Below, piece by piece: positions 48,800 through 59,711 of a stretch of 64,000 nt of DNA (the first letter of the stretch is position 1; the number at the start of each line of letters is the position of its first letter). The DNA is from Melampsora larici-populina 98AG31. Lineage: Eukaryota > Basidiomycota > Pucciniomycetes > Pucciniales > Melampsoraceae. The position numbers and the translations under genes were made by a program. The notes under the pieces were generated by a model. That model searched no databases and was not told where the DNA came from. It was given only the letters and a program-made list of their open reading frames with translations. The DNA is taken from the NCBI RefSeq assembly GCF_000204055.1, contig NW_006768772.1, positions 348,260-412,259 on the forward strand, in the 5' to 3' direction.

Positions 48800-49870
48800 A
48801 TCATGAGGGCCATAAAGCTAATAATAAGGAAGACCAAAAAAAATTATCAGTGTACAGAGTCAATATAATTGTGAACAAAGAATTGAAACATTTGAGGGAA
48901 AAAAACTGACATATGCTGAAAAGACTTCAACTTCATCCACTAAATAGACAACTACCAACAGCTTTACCCACAAAAAAACACCTTCAATGAAATATTGCAT
49001 GACCGTTTGAAGTGTATGCATCAAAGTGACTTTCACCAATTGGATATAGAGAAAGAATTGCAAGACCAGCAATTATAGCAGCTCTAAAATTATTCAGAAG
49101 ATGATAGAATGTAAAACAAAATTTAAGTTAAAACAATTGTTTTTACGAAAAATCAAGTTAGAAAAAGAAGGTTTACCAAATGAGACCATCTACGACGAAT
49201 CAATCCACCTTCTTTTGCTCTATCTCTAGTAACTAAAACAACATTATAAATCCATAAATTTTGTAAATCTGCTACATCATATAAACCAGTTTTATCACCG
49301 ATCAAAATTTTAGTTTAATTTTCATAAGTTTGATCGGTTAAATGATCTCTGATTTATGTCTCTTGATCCAATTGTTGATGTTTCAATCTAAGTTCATTAT
49401 CAAGTTGACACTATACTTCATGTTGATCAATAGCCAATTCCCTTTCCAAAAGATCAGCTTCTAATCTTCTTTCAAAACATTCTTCTTCAATCATATGTTT
49501 TATCTTCTTCAATCGTACGTTTCAGTCTATCCTATCTAAGCCCACATTCAAGGTATTGATCTTGCTCGTTCATAGCTTCTAATATTGTATCTTCTTGATT
49601 ACGATATAAAGCTTCATCAAACCGATTTTCACTTCTATGTAAATCTTCTTCAACTCTATGGCTTGCTCTTCTTCAATTATCTTCTAATTTTCCCATTGAT
49701 CCAGATCGATGACCGTGGGCAGATGAATGTGGTAATTGATCTGATGCCTGACTTGTTGATCGATCTCCAAACCTTTCTCGCCAAACTGCATTTGGTAGAT
49801 GACCTCCAGATCGACCTGCCCACCAAGAACGTCCAACGGGACCAAGCCGATGTTCGATCTAAACAAATCA
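48800..49870 (-). pseudogene. Captured gene in Helitron 2, decayed, unrecognised
   Basis: Read downward from 49870, one frame encodes GPVGRSWWAGRSGGHLPNAV and a Ser/His-rich stretch, then a charged coiled-coil (VEEDLHRSENRFDEALYRNQ). A shift leads into LEADLLERELAIDQHEVQ, and a conserved-looking end, DKTGLYDVADLQNLWIYNVV, closes near 49195. A probable intron leads to a further exon at about 49075-48860. Stops are TGA or TAG codons one C-to-T step from CGA or CAG. No family could be named. Confidence 0.5.
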
Positions 49871-50443
49871 AGAAGTTAGTTTACTTGAATCGCGACCAAT
49901 ACTTTCTGTAAACAGAAGAGTTGATTTCAAACTTACATCACTCATTCTAAGAATAGGTGAAACAGATTTAGAATTAACTCGAAGGTCAGAAAAAGTAAGT
50001 GCAGTAATTGAAGTATTTCCAGACTGATTGGTAGAAAAGCAAGCTCACAATCAAGACTGGTTGGTTATGAAGGGTGCGATCAAAAGATTGATCCCGAGGA
50101 TGAATCAACAGCCGGATTGACATGCTTGAAGAGAATACCTTCTACCAACTTGAGAAAAAGCACAATGGTTGATCAGGATCGATGGGATTAGATTGTGAGG
50201 GTGAATGAGTGGGCAAATGGCATTGAGGGGATATATATAGACAGACATGTGTGCCTGTTTCCAACTTGGGGGGTGGTGTAGAATTGATTTGATGAGAGGA
50301 CCCGGAGCGGGGAATGAATCTGGGGTGAGGCGCGTGAAGATCAGATCAAATGTGGTCAACGTGTAAACTTTGAAATTGGTAGTAGGGATTGGGAGTTAAA
50401 TCAGGTTTTGCCGGCGAACACGGTTTCCCTTTAACTTGAATGA

Positions 50444-51187
50444 TGATACAATAGATCAGCAGCAAAATTGATCGAGGCAAATCAGGAATCTTGAGGGAAT
50501 AACCAAATGGGAAAGAACGGGTGGATGAGACTCGATTGTGTGCCAAACTATTTGGGGAATAGCCTAGATCTGTAGTTACGGGATGCAGTGATTGGATTTC
50601 TTTTGAAGTGGCCAGAGAAGATGTGATATTTATGAGGATTCATATCCCAAACATGATGCCCATGAAGTGAGTACGTAAGCAAGAGAAAGGGACCGACGTG
50701 ACCGACCCTGAAGCCTGTGCTTTAACCCTCTGGTGAGATGATTTGGATATTTCAAGGTATCGGACGTGCTGAAGACTGGTCAGATTGATGATGAAACCAA
50801 AGGCAATGTTAGGAGGGTTGGTGGTTGATGTACATGTAGAACCAAGGGGAAATGTGCAGATTTGAAACACCCTTTGCAAGTACCGCGGGGGAGCCCAAGG
50901 GTGGTGGGCAGATAAGCTGGTAAGCCAGGAACAACCTGAAGAAAAAAACATAATTAATCTTTTTTCAAAAGAAATCCAGGAACCAAACCAACAAAAAAAA
51001 GCAAACAGGGCTTTTTTTTCAATCATGTTTTATTCCTTGCAGCTTACAGCTCTAAAAATTATAAGGCCAAATGAACAAACATAAAACCGCAAGCCACCTC
51101 TAGAGCTGGCTCGGCAACCTTAAATTTTACTTATAATTTTAAGGAACCGAACAAATCTGGATGGTCTTAATTTGGCTGTAAAACGCC
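50444..51187. other. Right part of the Harbinger element
   Basis: Probably the 5' region of Harbinger ORF2, separated from it by the Helitron. A 128-codon minus-strand frame (50640-51026) has no clear function. Confidence 0.4.
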
Positions 51188-51550
51188 GACTTGAACCGCC
51201 CTAATACGCTCGGTGGAACTGTCTAACAAGGGTGGAATTAGACTGTTTTTCATTACGTGCAATCCTTTCTATAAATATGATTCTTTTTTGAGCACCACCA
51301 AGAACAACCAAAGCTTCTTATGAGTAAACAAACATGTTGTTCTGTTTACATGCGTGAATTTAATCCAAGAGTGTGGCTTTATGATTTTGGTCTTACGGTC
51401 ATGACATCCTTTGAGTTTCCTGCTGCTAACCACATACATTTCCTGTGTGAATCCCGTGTGGAGGAGACTTAGGCCCCCTCCGATCTTGATGATCATGCTA
51501 AGCATTTCATCTGTTCAAGTTATTCCTCAATATTACTTCGTAAACAATTA

Positions 51551-51857
51551 TGGGATACAAAGTTGTATCCGGTAACGGTCCCGGATTTTTTCCCAAATTT
51601 CCATATACCGTTTTAGCAGTAGTTTGATATTNNNNNNNNNNNNNNNNNNNNNNNNNNNNNNNNNNNNNNNNNNNNNNNNNNNNNNNNNNNNNNNNNNNNN
51701 NNNNNNNNNNNNNNNNNNNNNNNNNNNNNNNNNNNNNNNNNNNNNNNNNNNNNNNNNNNNCATTACACCTCTTTTTTCCCAAATTTCAACTCCATTTGGA
51801 AATTTGGAAATTTGGGAAAAAATCCGGGACCGTTCCCGGATTCAACTTTGTATCCCA
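51551..51857. mobile_element. MITE, family A, second copy, with assembly gap
   Basis: Ends TGGGATACAAAGTTG on both sides, the family A terminus of 5621-5776. Arms contain CCGG and CCCAAATTTCC inverted motifs. TA flanks are at 51549-51550 and 51858-51859. The middle is a run of N (51632-51760, 129 positions). Confidence 0.85.
51632..51760. other. Assembly gap (129 N)
   Basis: Unsequenced or unresolved bases in the centre of an inverted-repeat element. Apparent open frames across it are artefacts. Confidence 0.99.
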
Positions 51858-52006
51858 TAAATGATCAGATATTCATTGTTGAGCCCTTGGTCATAACCTT
51901 CCATCTTGCTCGGTTACACTTTATTCAGGTGATGATGACCAATCATATCATATGACCATGGATATGATATGCTTGGTCATGGTTTGCACGTTCTATCAGC
52001 AAGTGT

Positions 52007-53245
52007 ATGAACTTTAAAGACACATGCAGGAAGGGTATGATACCCAGTTCAAAATGGTTTGTTCATGACAAATCTCAAGTCATCCAGTATTGTTCTCCTT
52101 TGAGTTCGATATCGTTGTCCTTCAATTCTACTGGCACCACAGATCTTCTATCACATTATGAAGCGCGTGATGCTGATGGTGTCCACAAACGCCCATCGTC
52201 AGATCCATCAGATCCTGCAGAACCATCAGAACAATCAGTTTCCTCAGATTATTCCGATTTTTCGGAAGCGGATCTGATTTATCTACCTTGCAAACAGCCA
52301 GGCTGGCTCAGCTGGAAAAGAATTTGACCATTGTTCACACCCGACTCCTTATCAGCTTTGGACTTCAAGCCGGTACTAAACGTTAAATGGGGTTATTATA
52401 TGAAATGCCAACAGGCGCGAAGAAAAGCTGATGGCGCAGTGGTGGCTATGAAGGGATATGAACCTAGTAATGATGTAGAAGAACGAAAGAACTTCGCCAA
52501 GTTGATAAATGAACGTATTATTATTTTGGAAACGCTAAATCATGCCGGCTTTCCAACTTATCTTGGCCATTTTCTAGACAAATACCGCATCAATCTAGTC
52601 TTCGCTTACGATCATGATACACCAAATCTAGAACACCTCGCAGGCGAGCGAAACATCTCGGAAGCTGAAGCATGTCATTACGCACTACAACTCGCCGAAG
52701 CGTTGGACCACGTCCATGGCCACGGTGCCATCTTGCGTGCATTCAATGCTTTTGGGATAATATGCAATCCGGGGTACCACATACAACTAGTGGAGCTCGA
52801 CAGTTGTACTCTCCTGGACTCGAATGGGATGTCTTCTGGGGAATTTGGTGAATCCGAAGGTCGAGCGCCCGAAATGTTAGGGGGAGGCCAGTATGGAACA
52901 TCTGTGGACTGGTGGTGTCTCGGGATATTGTTGTATTACTTATCCACGTATCGCAAGGCATTCCATCCGAGTAAGTGTCTGATTCATTCATGCTATACAT
53001 TCATATAGCTAAAGCTCTGCTTTGGCATCCACTTAGGCATGCATCCCAACTGCTCAGACAACCCGATTATCACCTGTGATCTCAAATTCCCTCGCACGAT
53101 GTCAGCAACCATGTGCGACACAATTTCGCTCTTTTTGAAGAAAGATCCAAAGGAACAAATATCTTCCTTGGCCGAATTGCAAGCGTTACCCATGTATTCC
53201 AACATTTGGCCGCCAAGGGCAACGAACAAGCTATTTTGGGGTTGA
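52007..53245 (+). pseudogene. AGC-like pseudokinase with one in-frame TGA
   Basis: ATG 52007. The frame runs through a Ser/Asp-rich N-terminus, meets TGA at 52325-52327, and continues in the same register into a kinase fold to 52970. A GT-AG intron (52971-53036) joins it to an exon ending TGA 53245. Kinase landmarks: VAMKGYE (Lys at 52451-52453), a helix C region, and APEMLGGGQYGTSVDWWCLG in the APE/DWW position, then a C-lobe ending. The catalytic loop reads ILRAFNAFG instead of HRDLKxxN and the metal loop reads VELDS instead of DFG. Even without the TGA it should therefore be catalytically dead. It lies inside the CACTA-like element, so it is cargo or a captured gene. Confidence 0.75.
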
Positions 53246-53955
53246 TATGTGGCGATGGAGTCCAAAAACCTTCAGTGTGTTTTCCATTTAGCCAGTTTCG
53301 AATTACACCATTGATTTGATGAAGGACCTCATGTTTTTTAATGTCCTTTTTCATAGTTAGAAGCTACTTCAATCGGCGTCAATTAATGATATTACTAACA
53401 AACAAGAGTCATATGATATCTGTTAGATTACTTTTACAATTGGGCCATCTTCTGTTTACTTTGACTATAAATATATAACGCTTCTACCCTACAACGGTTG
53501 TACTTTCACTCATCTTCATGATGAGGATGCTATTCTCCCTGTTAAAAATACACAATTCAAACAATCAGACGTGGAATGAGTTGGTTAATTGTTCAACATA
53601 GTCACATAAATGACTATGTTGTGATACGATGGTTTGAGAAGTTCTACTGAAGAATTTATTTCCTGACTGGTGTGGACATTGAGACACGTGGGCCTGTGTC
53701 AGACGGACGAATGATTCATATTGTTTTGGCGGATGAGCCCAAACAGCCCCAACCGTATGTCCCTGAGGTGGCCAAGGGGGTGAATCGTGAAGTCAATTCA
53801 ACGCCGCGGCTTCAGGGCTCTCCATATCCAGGCGAGGCGTCATCTATGTTCCCTGTGATGGTTTTCCCATCACACCTTTTTTTTCTCTCCTCTAAATAGA
53901 GGCTATTTACTTTTTTAGTCTTCCCATTAGTTTCCTTGATCCTGCATTGATAACC
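53246..53955. other. Spacer between pseudokinase and oxygenase gene
   Basis: A 75-codon plus-strand frame at 53672-53899 could be a 5' exon of the oxygenase gene; support is weak. The rest shows nothing. Confidence 0.4.
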
Positions 53956-55819
53956 ATGTATGCTGTTGCATCATACCAACGTCGACACACATCGAAGGCA
54001 TCTCTAACTTCGCAAAAATCGCATCCTGCCAAACCAGATGCCATCAACTTTCACATCGCTAGAGTCACTGGTTAGCCTTCATCCAGATACTCCCAGTCTC
54101 TCTTCCCATCTCACTTTAAATGCGTTATTATTTAGGTCAAGAACTTCCACCACAGCACCCCACCAGATATCCTGCGCAACCGGCCAGGCCAAACAAGCAA
54201 AGCTCTGGTAAGTATTTGTTGTTTTCTTTCGTAGATATGACTTGAAGTTTATTGCTTCGTCCTCAAAATGGAATGTGCGACTTCTCCAACAGACCAAGTC
54301 GACATCAACCATGATCCTATCAACACAAAGGATGTAAGTAACTGCTTGACCAGTCTCTTCATGTGATTCACATGTTTCTTTCTCATCCCCATCATTTCGT
54401 CCTTATCCCCTAATCATGATGGATGGCCAGACATAGTAGATGTCGGCCACTCAGTCCATACAACATGATATCTCATCTTATTCCTTTTGAATTTCCTTTT
54501 TTTTCTCAATGTTTGACCGCATTGGATGGCAAGTCATAGTAAATGACCACCTACCAATTTGAAATTTCACTTCCATTATATTTCATCCATCATTATATCA
54601 GAATCGAGTCATGGTACATGCCGTACCAAACCATCATTCACTAACAACATTTCCATGTTGAACATTACAGGATCAACATTGCAATATTGCGCCAGTTTCA
54701 CAAAACTCCAAAAGACGAAAGAAAGCTATTGAAACATACGTGACATATCATATAGGACAAAAGCCCTTCTATCACAGTGTTTGTCAAGTGTTCAAAGAGA
54801 CTAAATTCAGCACGCGTGCTATAGTCAAATTGGCCAATCAGTCATCAACCTTCACGTGTTACAAAGGCTTATGTATCATCACGGACCGGAACAATGGGGC
54901 TATAATTGCAATCATCAAATTCACCCCGTTCGATAGCATGTCTCAAGATGAATTGGAAGAACTCAAAGAAGTCTTGAAATACCTTGTGGAAGAAAAAATT
55001 TACTGTAATCCGGTGACTTTGAATGCCGCTATGAAAGGAGGTTACATGGGGGTCATAGGATGGCGGGCAGCGTTCATGACATTAGAGTATTACGGTATGT
55101 ATTGAAACTGGAATACACTCTTCATCCTGTGGGTACAACTGATATGACTTGGTATCATCTTACAAGGCCTCTATGCTCCCCGACAATTTATTCAAGACAA
55201 CAAAGACCTCTTGGATCAAGGGGGAAACGCTTGCCTTTTCGCGTAAGGCTTGAAGCGTTTTACGCATGACAATACTCATACTTATCCGAGCACTTTTTCA
55301 AACAAGCTCAAGACCAGATGAAACCTTTAAAGATACCTTCCTTTGGCCAACTTCATTCCACCGAGCCGGGTGAAGGGACTGCGCATGGCCATGCGGGCAA
55401 TTTATCTTTCACTATGAACCAATTCCATAATACTCCCCATGCTGATCATGACACCTCCCCTGCCACTTTTCTCTTGTCAATTCCCATATTTAAAGACGGA
55501 AGACTCGCTAGCAAAGCAAAAGGCTTTGATGTGGTTGATGGAAGGTTCTTCCTGGCGGACATCAGTGTTATAATTGACTACGGGGCTTGTGATGGCACTG
55601 TCAGTGCGATTTTTTTTTGGTAACAAGGACCGTCATTGCACGCTACCATCGCAAGAGCCATCCAGGAATTTTACCAGACTAAGTTCCTTGGTTCAACTCA
55701 ACGAGCGCTACATGGACAAGGTCATCAAGCCCGGACCTCCACTCAACAGACTTGGCCAGCAAAAGACCATTGGGGATCTTTCTTCGCGCTTGAGAACATA
55801 CTATGGCGCTTTACAGTAG
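53956..55819 (+). pseudogene. Tet-like 2OG-Fe(II) dioxygenase (TET/JBP-related), frameshifted
   Basis: Exons from ATG 53956 join through GT-AG introns into a body with conserved parts: AMKGGYMGVIGWRAAFMTLE, then the oxygenase core GQLHSTEPGE, NQFHNTPHADHDTSPATFLL and ADISVIIDYG. The metal-binding H-x-D is HAD at 55438-55446. The distal His is probably at 55634-55636 in NKDRHCT. Family members oxidise modified bases, typically 5-methylcytosine in DNA. Two lesions are seen. A T9 run at 55610-55618 is one T too long for the downstream frame. Near 55245-55275 the frame is also shifted and stopped. The C-terminus continues in the shifted frame to 55819. The gene is linked to transposons in basidiomycetes, and here it lies inside the CACTA/Plavaka-like element. 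Confidence 0.75.
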
Positions 55820-55992
55820 ATTCAATGTGTTCATCTTTCCATGCCTGGCGGTGTATCTCACATTGCTTATCAATCATAATTGTATGATTGAATGGTTCTT
55901 TGAGTCGAACAATTTATATTTCAAGTAGCAAAGGTCTGCGACCTTATTGCAAGATTTATGTCAAATACATCTAACAAAATCGCGCTACCCAA

Positions 55993-56592
55993 TTACAATT
56001 CAAGTGATCTAGCTCTGTATCTCCTTTCTTTTTGTAAGAGCTTCTGGTAGAAACCTTCAGCGTGTAATATGAGCTCCGCTGCTACCCCATACGGTATACC
56101 CCACGCATACATCTGTTGAGGTGTGATGAGGTCGGGGAAAAGAAAGATGAGGAAACTGGTGATTGATTGGCCAGAGAGAATACGGAGAACTCTGGCTCTC
56201 TCCATCGTAGACAGGCCAGTAAAAATCAAGTACTCTCGGAGGGGCGTCCCTACAAAACGTCGGACTGCTGCGTATGAGATATTGCGACGCCGGAATTGAT
56301 CAGTTTCGTCTTTGGCCAAAGCTGGAACGAAATGCAAATGTTTTCAGTGTTAGAGAGGACTAAGCTGAGTCAAAAGAAAGACCTTACCATCTGCAGCTTC
56401 ATGGTCACGATCGTGACCGGGATGTGGGTCAAACATCACAGGCGCCAAGATCGCGTGTGTGGGAGTGGCGTACGAATTGGGGATCACCGTGTCGTCCATT
56501 TCAGCTATAGGAAGGGGATTGTGAGTCGAATCCACGGTATTTTGTTGGCTGTCTGGGTCATTCGCCACGTCACTAAAGTATTTGAGCAGCAA
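55993..56592 (-). CDS. Unrecognised two-exon protein within the CACTA-like element
   Basis: Minus-strand exons at about 56592-56388 and 56320-55993, joined by a GT-AG intron, ending in a basic SLEL tail. The first exon has DPHPGHDRDHEAADG. The second has RRFVGTPLREYLIFTGLSTM and a hydrophobic segment (ITSFLIFLFPDLI). No ATG begins the first exon; an upstream ATG near 56667 may supply it through another intron, but the join was not resolved. No family was recognised. It is transcribed opposite to its neighbours. Confidence 0.45.
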
Positions 56593-56884
56593 TCCATGAG
56601 CTATCTGGGTTCAATCTCGGAATTGGATGACCACTGACCTTTGGCCAGGTAATGGGCTTTGAGACATTTCGACTGTAGGCTGGTTTGATGTTCGGAGAGC
56701 GTGCTGAAGATATTTCAAATATCTTCAGCACCACGTATTTATATAAAGTCCATTTTGCCTTTTTTTGGCCCTAATCTTGTCTGAGAGTGGAATAGGTCAA
56801 ATTCATTGGACCTTGCCTCCAATGATCTCACGATGGGGCACTTGAACATCAACCATCCAGACCTCTTCATTTCAATCGCCAAGT

Positions 56885-59091
56885 ATGGCACCTAGTGCAT
56901 TCGGTGAGGTTTCTCTGAAGTTATTTGGCTTCACATTCTAATTGTCATTCCCAATCAGGCGACCTCCTCAACCCCCAGCCCGGTATGAATAATGCCACTG
57001 GAGGGTCTGAAACACCTTCCAGTGGCATTTCGTTACATGGTCTCAACAATCATGAGGAGTTGAGAACTCCTCAAAGTGAGTTCTAATCCAACCTCCGTAT
57101 CTCAAGGACATGAGGTCATCATATTTAATCGGGTCGAAAGCAGATGACCGTCGGGCTTCTTCGCAACGTGTGGACCGGCCTAATCCAGGTACTAACAGTG
57201 GAGCTTCAGTAACTGGATCTGTTGCTCGTCGTCGTCACAAGGCCAAGGCTTTGACCACGGCGGCAGGTAAGGGACCTGCCGATAGCAACTCCTCACCTCC
57301 GCGGCAGCCGGCCGATAGCCTTAAACGTCGGCAAAGCCCATCACCGTTCCAGTCGCAGCCTGCGGCCAAGCATGCAAAATCCCTCGTCTCAGCATCCGAA
57401 GAAGTCCCATCAGATAACTTCAACTCGTCAGGTATCTCCCACCCGAACGGAGCAGGAGGTCAACCTGGTGACAATTTCCAACTCCTCACCCCGGCCGAAC
57501 GCGCGTTTATTGATGGCATCACATCCTCCGCTGGGCTTAGTAATAGGCATGCTGAGTATGCTCGGGAAATGGGAGAGGTCAATGTGTATCTCCTTGTATC
57601 AAGATGATGTCCAATGATGTTGACGGTTTAAATTTGTAGGTATTTGGCGATGACTTTTGCCATTTGGCTCTTTGTGGCAATGTTGCCTGCACTCAATCGC
57701 AGCTTTCTAATCTCAGCGACCAGGTGTCACAAATGGCCCAACAAATGGAAACGCTCCACGGGGATATCACCAACAAATTCAGAATCCTCATGGCCAATGT
57801 GAGTGATCTCACTGACGTGGTTCAGACTAGAAACGCCAGTCAAGGTATCCCTTCCACATCGGCAAACACTGCCTCTACTGAAGTCGCTCGCACGGCCGTG
57901 GTATCCGAGTGGAAGGTATCACGACAGCTGAAAGTAAGAATGTCCCAGGTTGATTCTTATGCAAAGCACTGACATGCTCATCTCAATGCAGGCCCTTCTG
58001 AGCGAAGTATCAGTTGAATTGATGCCCAAAGCCAATCTTCAGTCTTACACTGAGCTCGAGGATGGAAGCAAGAACTTTCTTCAAAGATCACTTTTTAATC
58101 GCGTGAGAGTGAGTGAATGATAGTGGATGATATAAATTACAGTAACCTGATCACTTTCTCTCTGGGACACGGTAGGTGCGTGTGGCGGAGGAACAAAAAG
58201 AAGATTGGATTGCTTTACATCTTCCCAAGCAAATCCGCGGAGTTAATGATGGCGAAGGTGTCAAGAAGTACGCTACTGCCATCAAGGACGCAGGCAAGCA
58301 CGCCTGAGAAAAGATGCACCTATTGGTCAGTGCCTCGTCAAGTGACCTTAATGGAGACGCTGACATTACACAAGATCCAGTTATTAACCAATGTCCACAA
58401 CCAGAAGAACGGTCCGGTGAAAGTTGTTCCAGTGCCTTCTCTCATGGCGTTGTGGCATCGGGTAAGCGTCAAGTCACACCTACCCTCTGGACGAGCCTAC
58501 TGACATGTCACATTTGTCTAGATTGCGCTCAAATGTGGCCTCATCACCGAGTCTGTGGATCAAATCGCCGCTTGGAGCTCAGTCAACGAGGCGACTCGAG
58601 GCAGGATTGCTTACCTGGTGAGTCATGAAATCATGTCATGGAGACGGTGATATAATCACCTGGGCTAATGACTATGGTTTTGTCCTGTAGAGACGCGAGG
58701 CGACCCGTCTTCGACAAACCCCTTCTGGTTCAAATATATGGGCCGAGGTGGACCAACGGCTTGATGATCCACGTGAAAAAGAAAAGGAGGTACCGGACTA
58801 CACCACATCGTAAGTCATTTTGAGCAGGGTCTCCTGGTTCATGCGTTCATTGGTGTGATTGCTCACCAAATGTGGCTGGGTAGCTTCTATGACATTATAT
58901 ATCAGAATGATCAAGAGATCTTCAACGGCAAGAGGGGTTGGGGTGAGATCCGGAAGAACTACGCGCTGGCATTACCAACGGACGCGGAAATCATGGAGGG
59001 GATTTCTGGCGGAGGCGTCGAAGGTGCCAAAGCACTAGGAAATGCGGCAGATGACGAAGTGTTAGGCGACCAAGGGGAAACCTCGGTATGA
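56885..59091 (+). CDS. Coiled-coil protein of the CACTA-like element (accessory ORF)
   Basis: ATG 56885. A 7-codon first exon joins by GT-AG introns to exons at about 56959-57077, 57143-57575, 57640-57932, 57992-58106 and onward, ending TGA 59091. The N-terminal third is disordered and basic (RRRHKAKAL, PPRQPADSLKRRQSPS). Then comes a short ordered block (LTPAERAFIDGITSSAG) and a coiled coil (LSDQVSQMAQQMETLHGDIT). After that is a conserved acidic helical part (TEDGS-like ELEDGSKNFLQRSLFNRV, then KYATAIKDAGKHA). The frame is broken near 58305 (TGA) and resumes in another register, so this copy may be damaged. Its role may be to help transposition; no family was named. Confidence 0.5.
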
Positions 59092-59709
59092 TTGCAATGT
59101 CACCTACTTTGGTAATAAGGTTTATTTGGGGTCCAGCGCTGTCGCACTATCACGGCATTGGGTGCCATTCAATATATATTTGTTCTTCTTTTATTCCACT
59201 GTTGTTCTTCCCTCGCATCGTGTATTGCCGCAATGAAAAGAACGTATTGATTTTCCCGCTACGATATTTGGAGTACCGCGAGTATATTTCCAATGATGTA
59301 TCCGTCGTCCGGGGCAGGTCATTCCTGGTGACCCGAATTTTGTGCGGGCTTGTTTATCACCAGCCTGGTCCACCATTTATTGCAGGAGCCCGTGACAGAT
59401 ATCCCATTTTTGAGTACCGTGGCCGGGCTTTTGTGGCACGGTCAGATCATTCTCAGGCGTGCTGCAGGCGGCCTGAAGCCAGCGCTTCAGCAGAGCTTCC
59501 CGGCCTGGGTACAAGCGTTTCACGCTCTGAGTACAAGACTTTGGCGGCCGAAGTACGAGACTTTGGCGGCCTGGGGACAGTTTGACTTAGGCGGCCTGAC
59601 ATCCGTCCGCGTGGGGCCTACTTTGAGATTGCCCAGCCTCTGCAAGGATGGGCGGTCTGGAGGCAGTCCACCCAGGCGGCCCACCGGCCGCCCGTGCCTA
59701 CCCGTGGTG
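59092..59709. repeat. Right end of the CACTA-like element with GGCGGCC array
   Basis: No gene. Five GGCGGCC motifs between 59466 and 59685 mirror the left array. The terminus CCTACCCGTGGTG closes the element at 59709. Confidence 0.7.
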
Positions 59710-59711
59710 TA

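Larger units (their letters stand above)
46736..50443 (-). mobile_element. Helitron-like element 2, 3.7 kb, inside the Harbinger
   Basis: On the minus strand it starts TCATTCAAGTTAAAGG after an A (50444 complement). It ends with the palindrome GCGGCGCCCGCCGC (46748-46761), an 8-nt spacer and CTAG (46736-46739) followed by T. The first 165 bp match Helitron-like element 1 at most positions; the interiors are unrelated. No Rep/helicase gene, so it is non-autonomous. Cargo is a decayed gene with many stops. Confidence 0.82.
42259..51202. mobile_element. PIF/Harbinger element (5.2 kb plus nested Helitron)
   Basis: 15-bp inverted repeats AGGGCGGTTCAAGTC (42259-42273) and GACTTGAACCGCCCT (51188-51202), with AAT on both sides (42256-42258, 51203-51205). 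It holds the two usual PIF/Harbinger genes: a DDE transposase on the plus strand and a Myb/SANT-like partner on the minus strand. A Helitron-like element (46736-50443) sits between the partner gene and the right end. It is inserted 138 bp after the Plavaka ORF of the CACTA element. Confidence 0.85.
37465..59709. mobile_element. Large CACTA/Plavaka-like element, 22.2 kb with nested insertions
   Basis: Termini CACCACGGGTAGG (37465) and CCTACCCGTGGTG (to 59709) are inverted. Each is followed inward by a GC-rich zone with five GGCCGCC-type motifs in opposite orientation. TA lies at both junctions. The X2 terminal repeat it interrupts reads continuously across the two flanks, which confirms both borders. 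Subtracting the Harbinger insertion leaves about 13.3 kb. Cargo is a Plavaka-type transposase, a pseudokinase, a Tet-like oxygenase, a short minus-strand ORF and a coiled-coil ORF. Confidence 0.8.

Noticed and set aside
51507..51860. Open frames across the N run
   Set aside because: Unknown bases are read as X and keep the frames open artificially.
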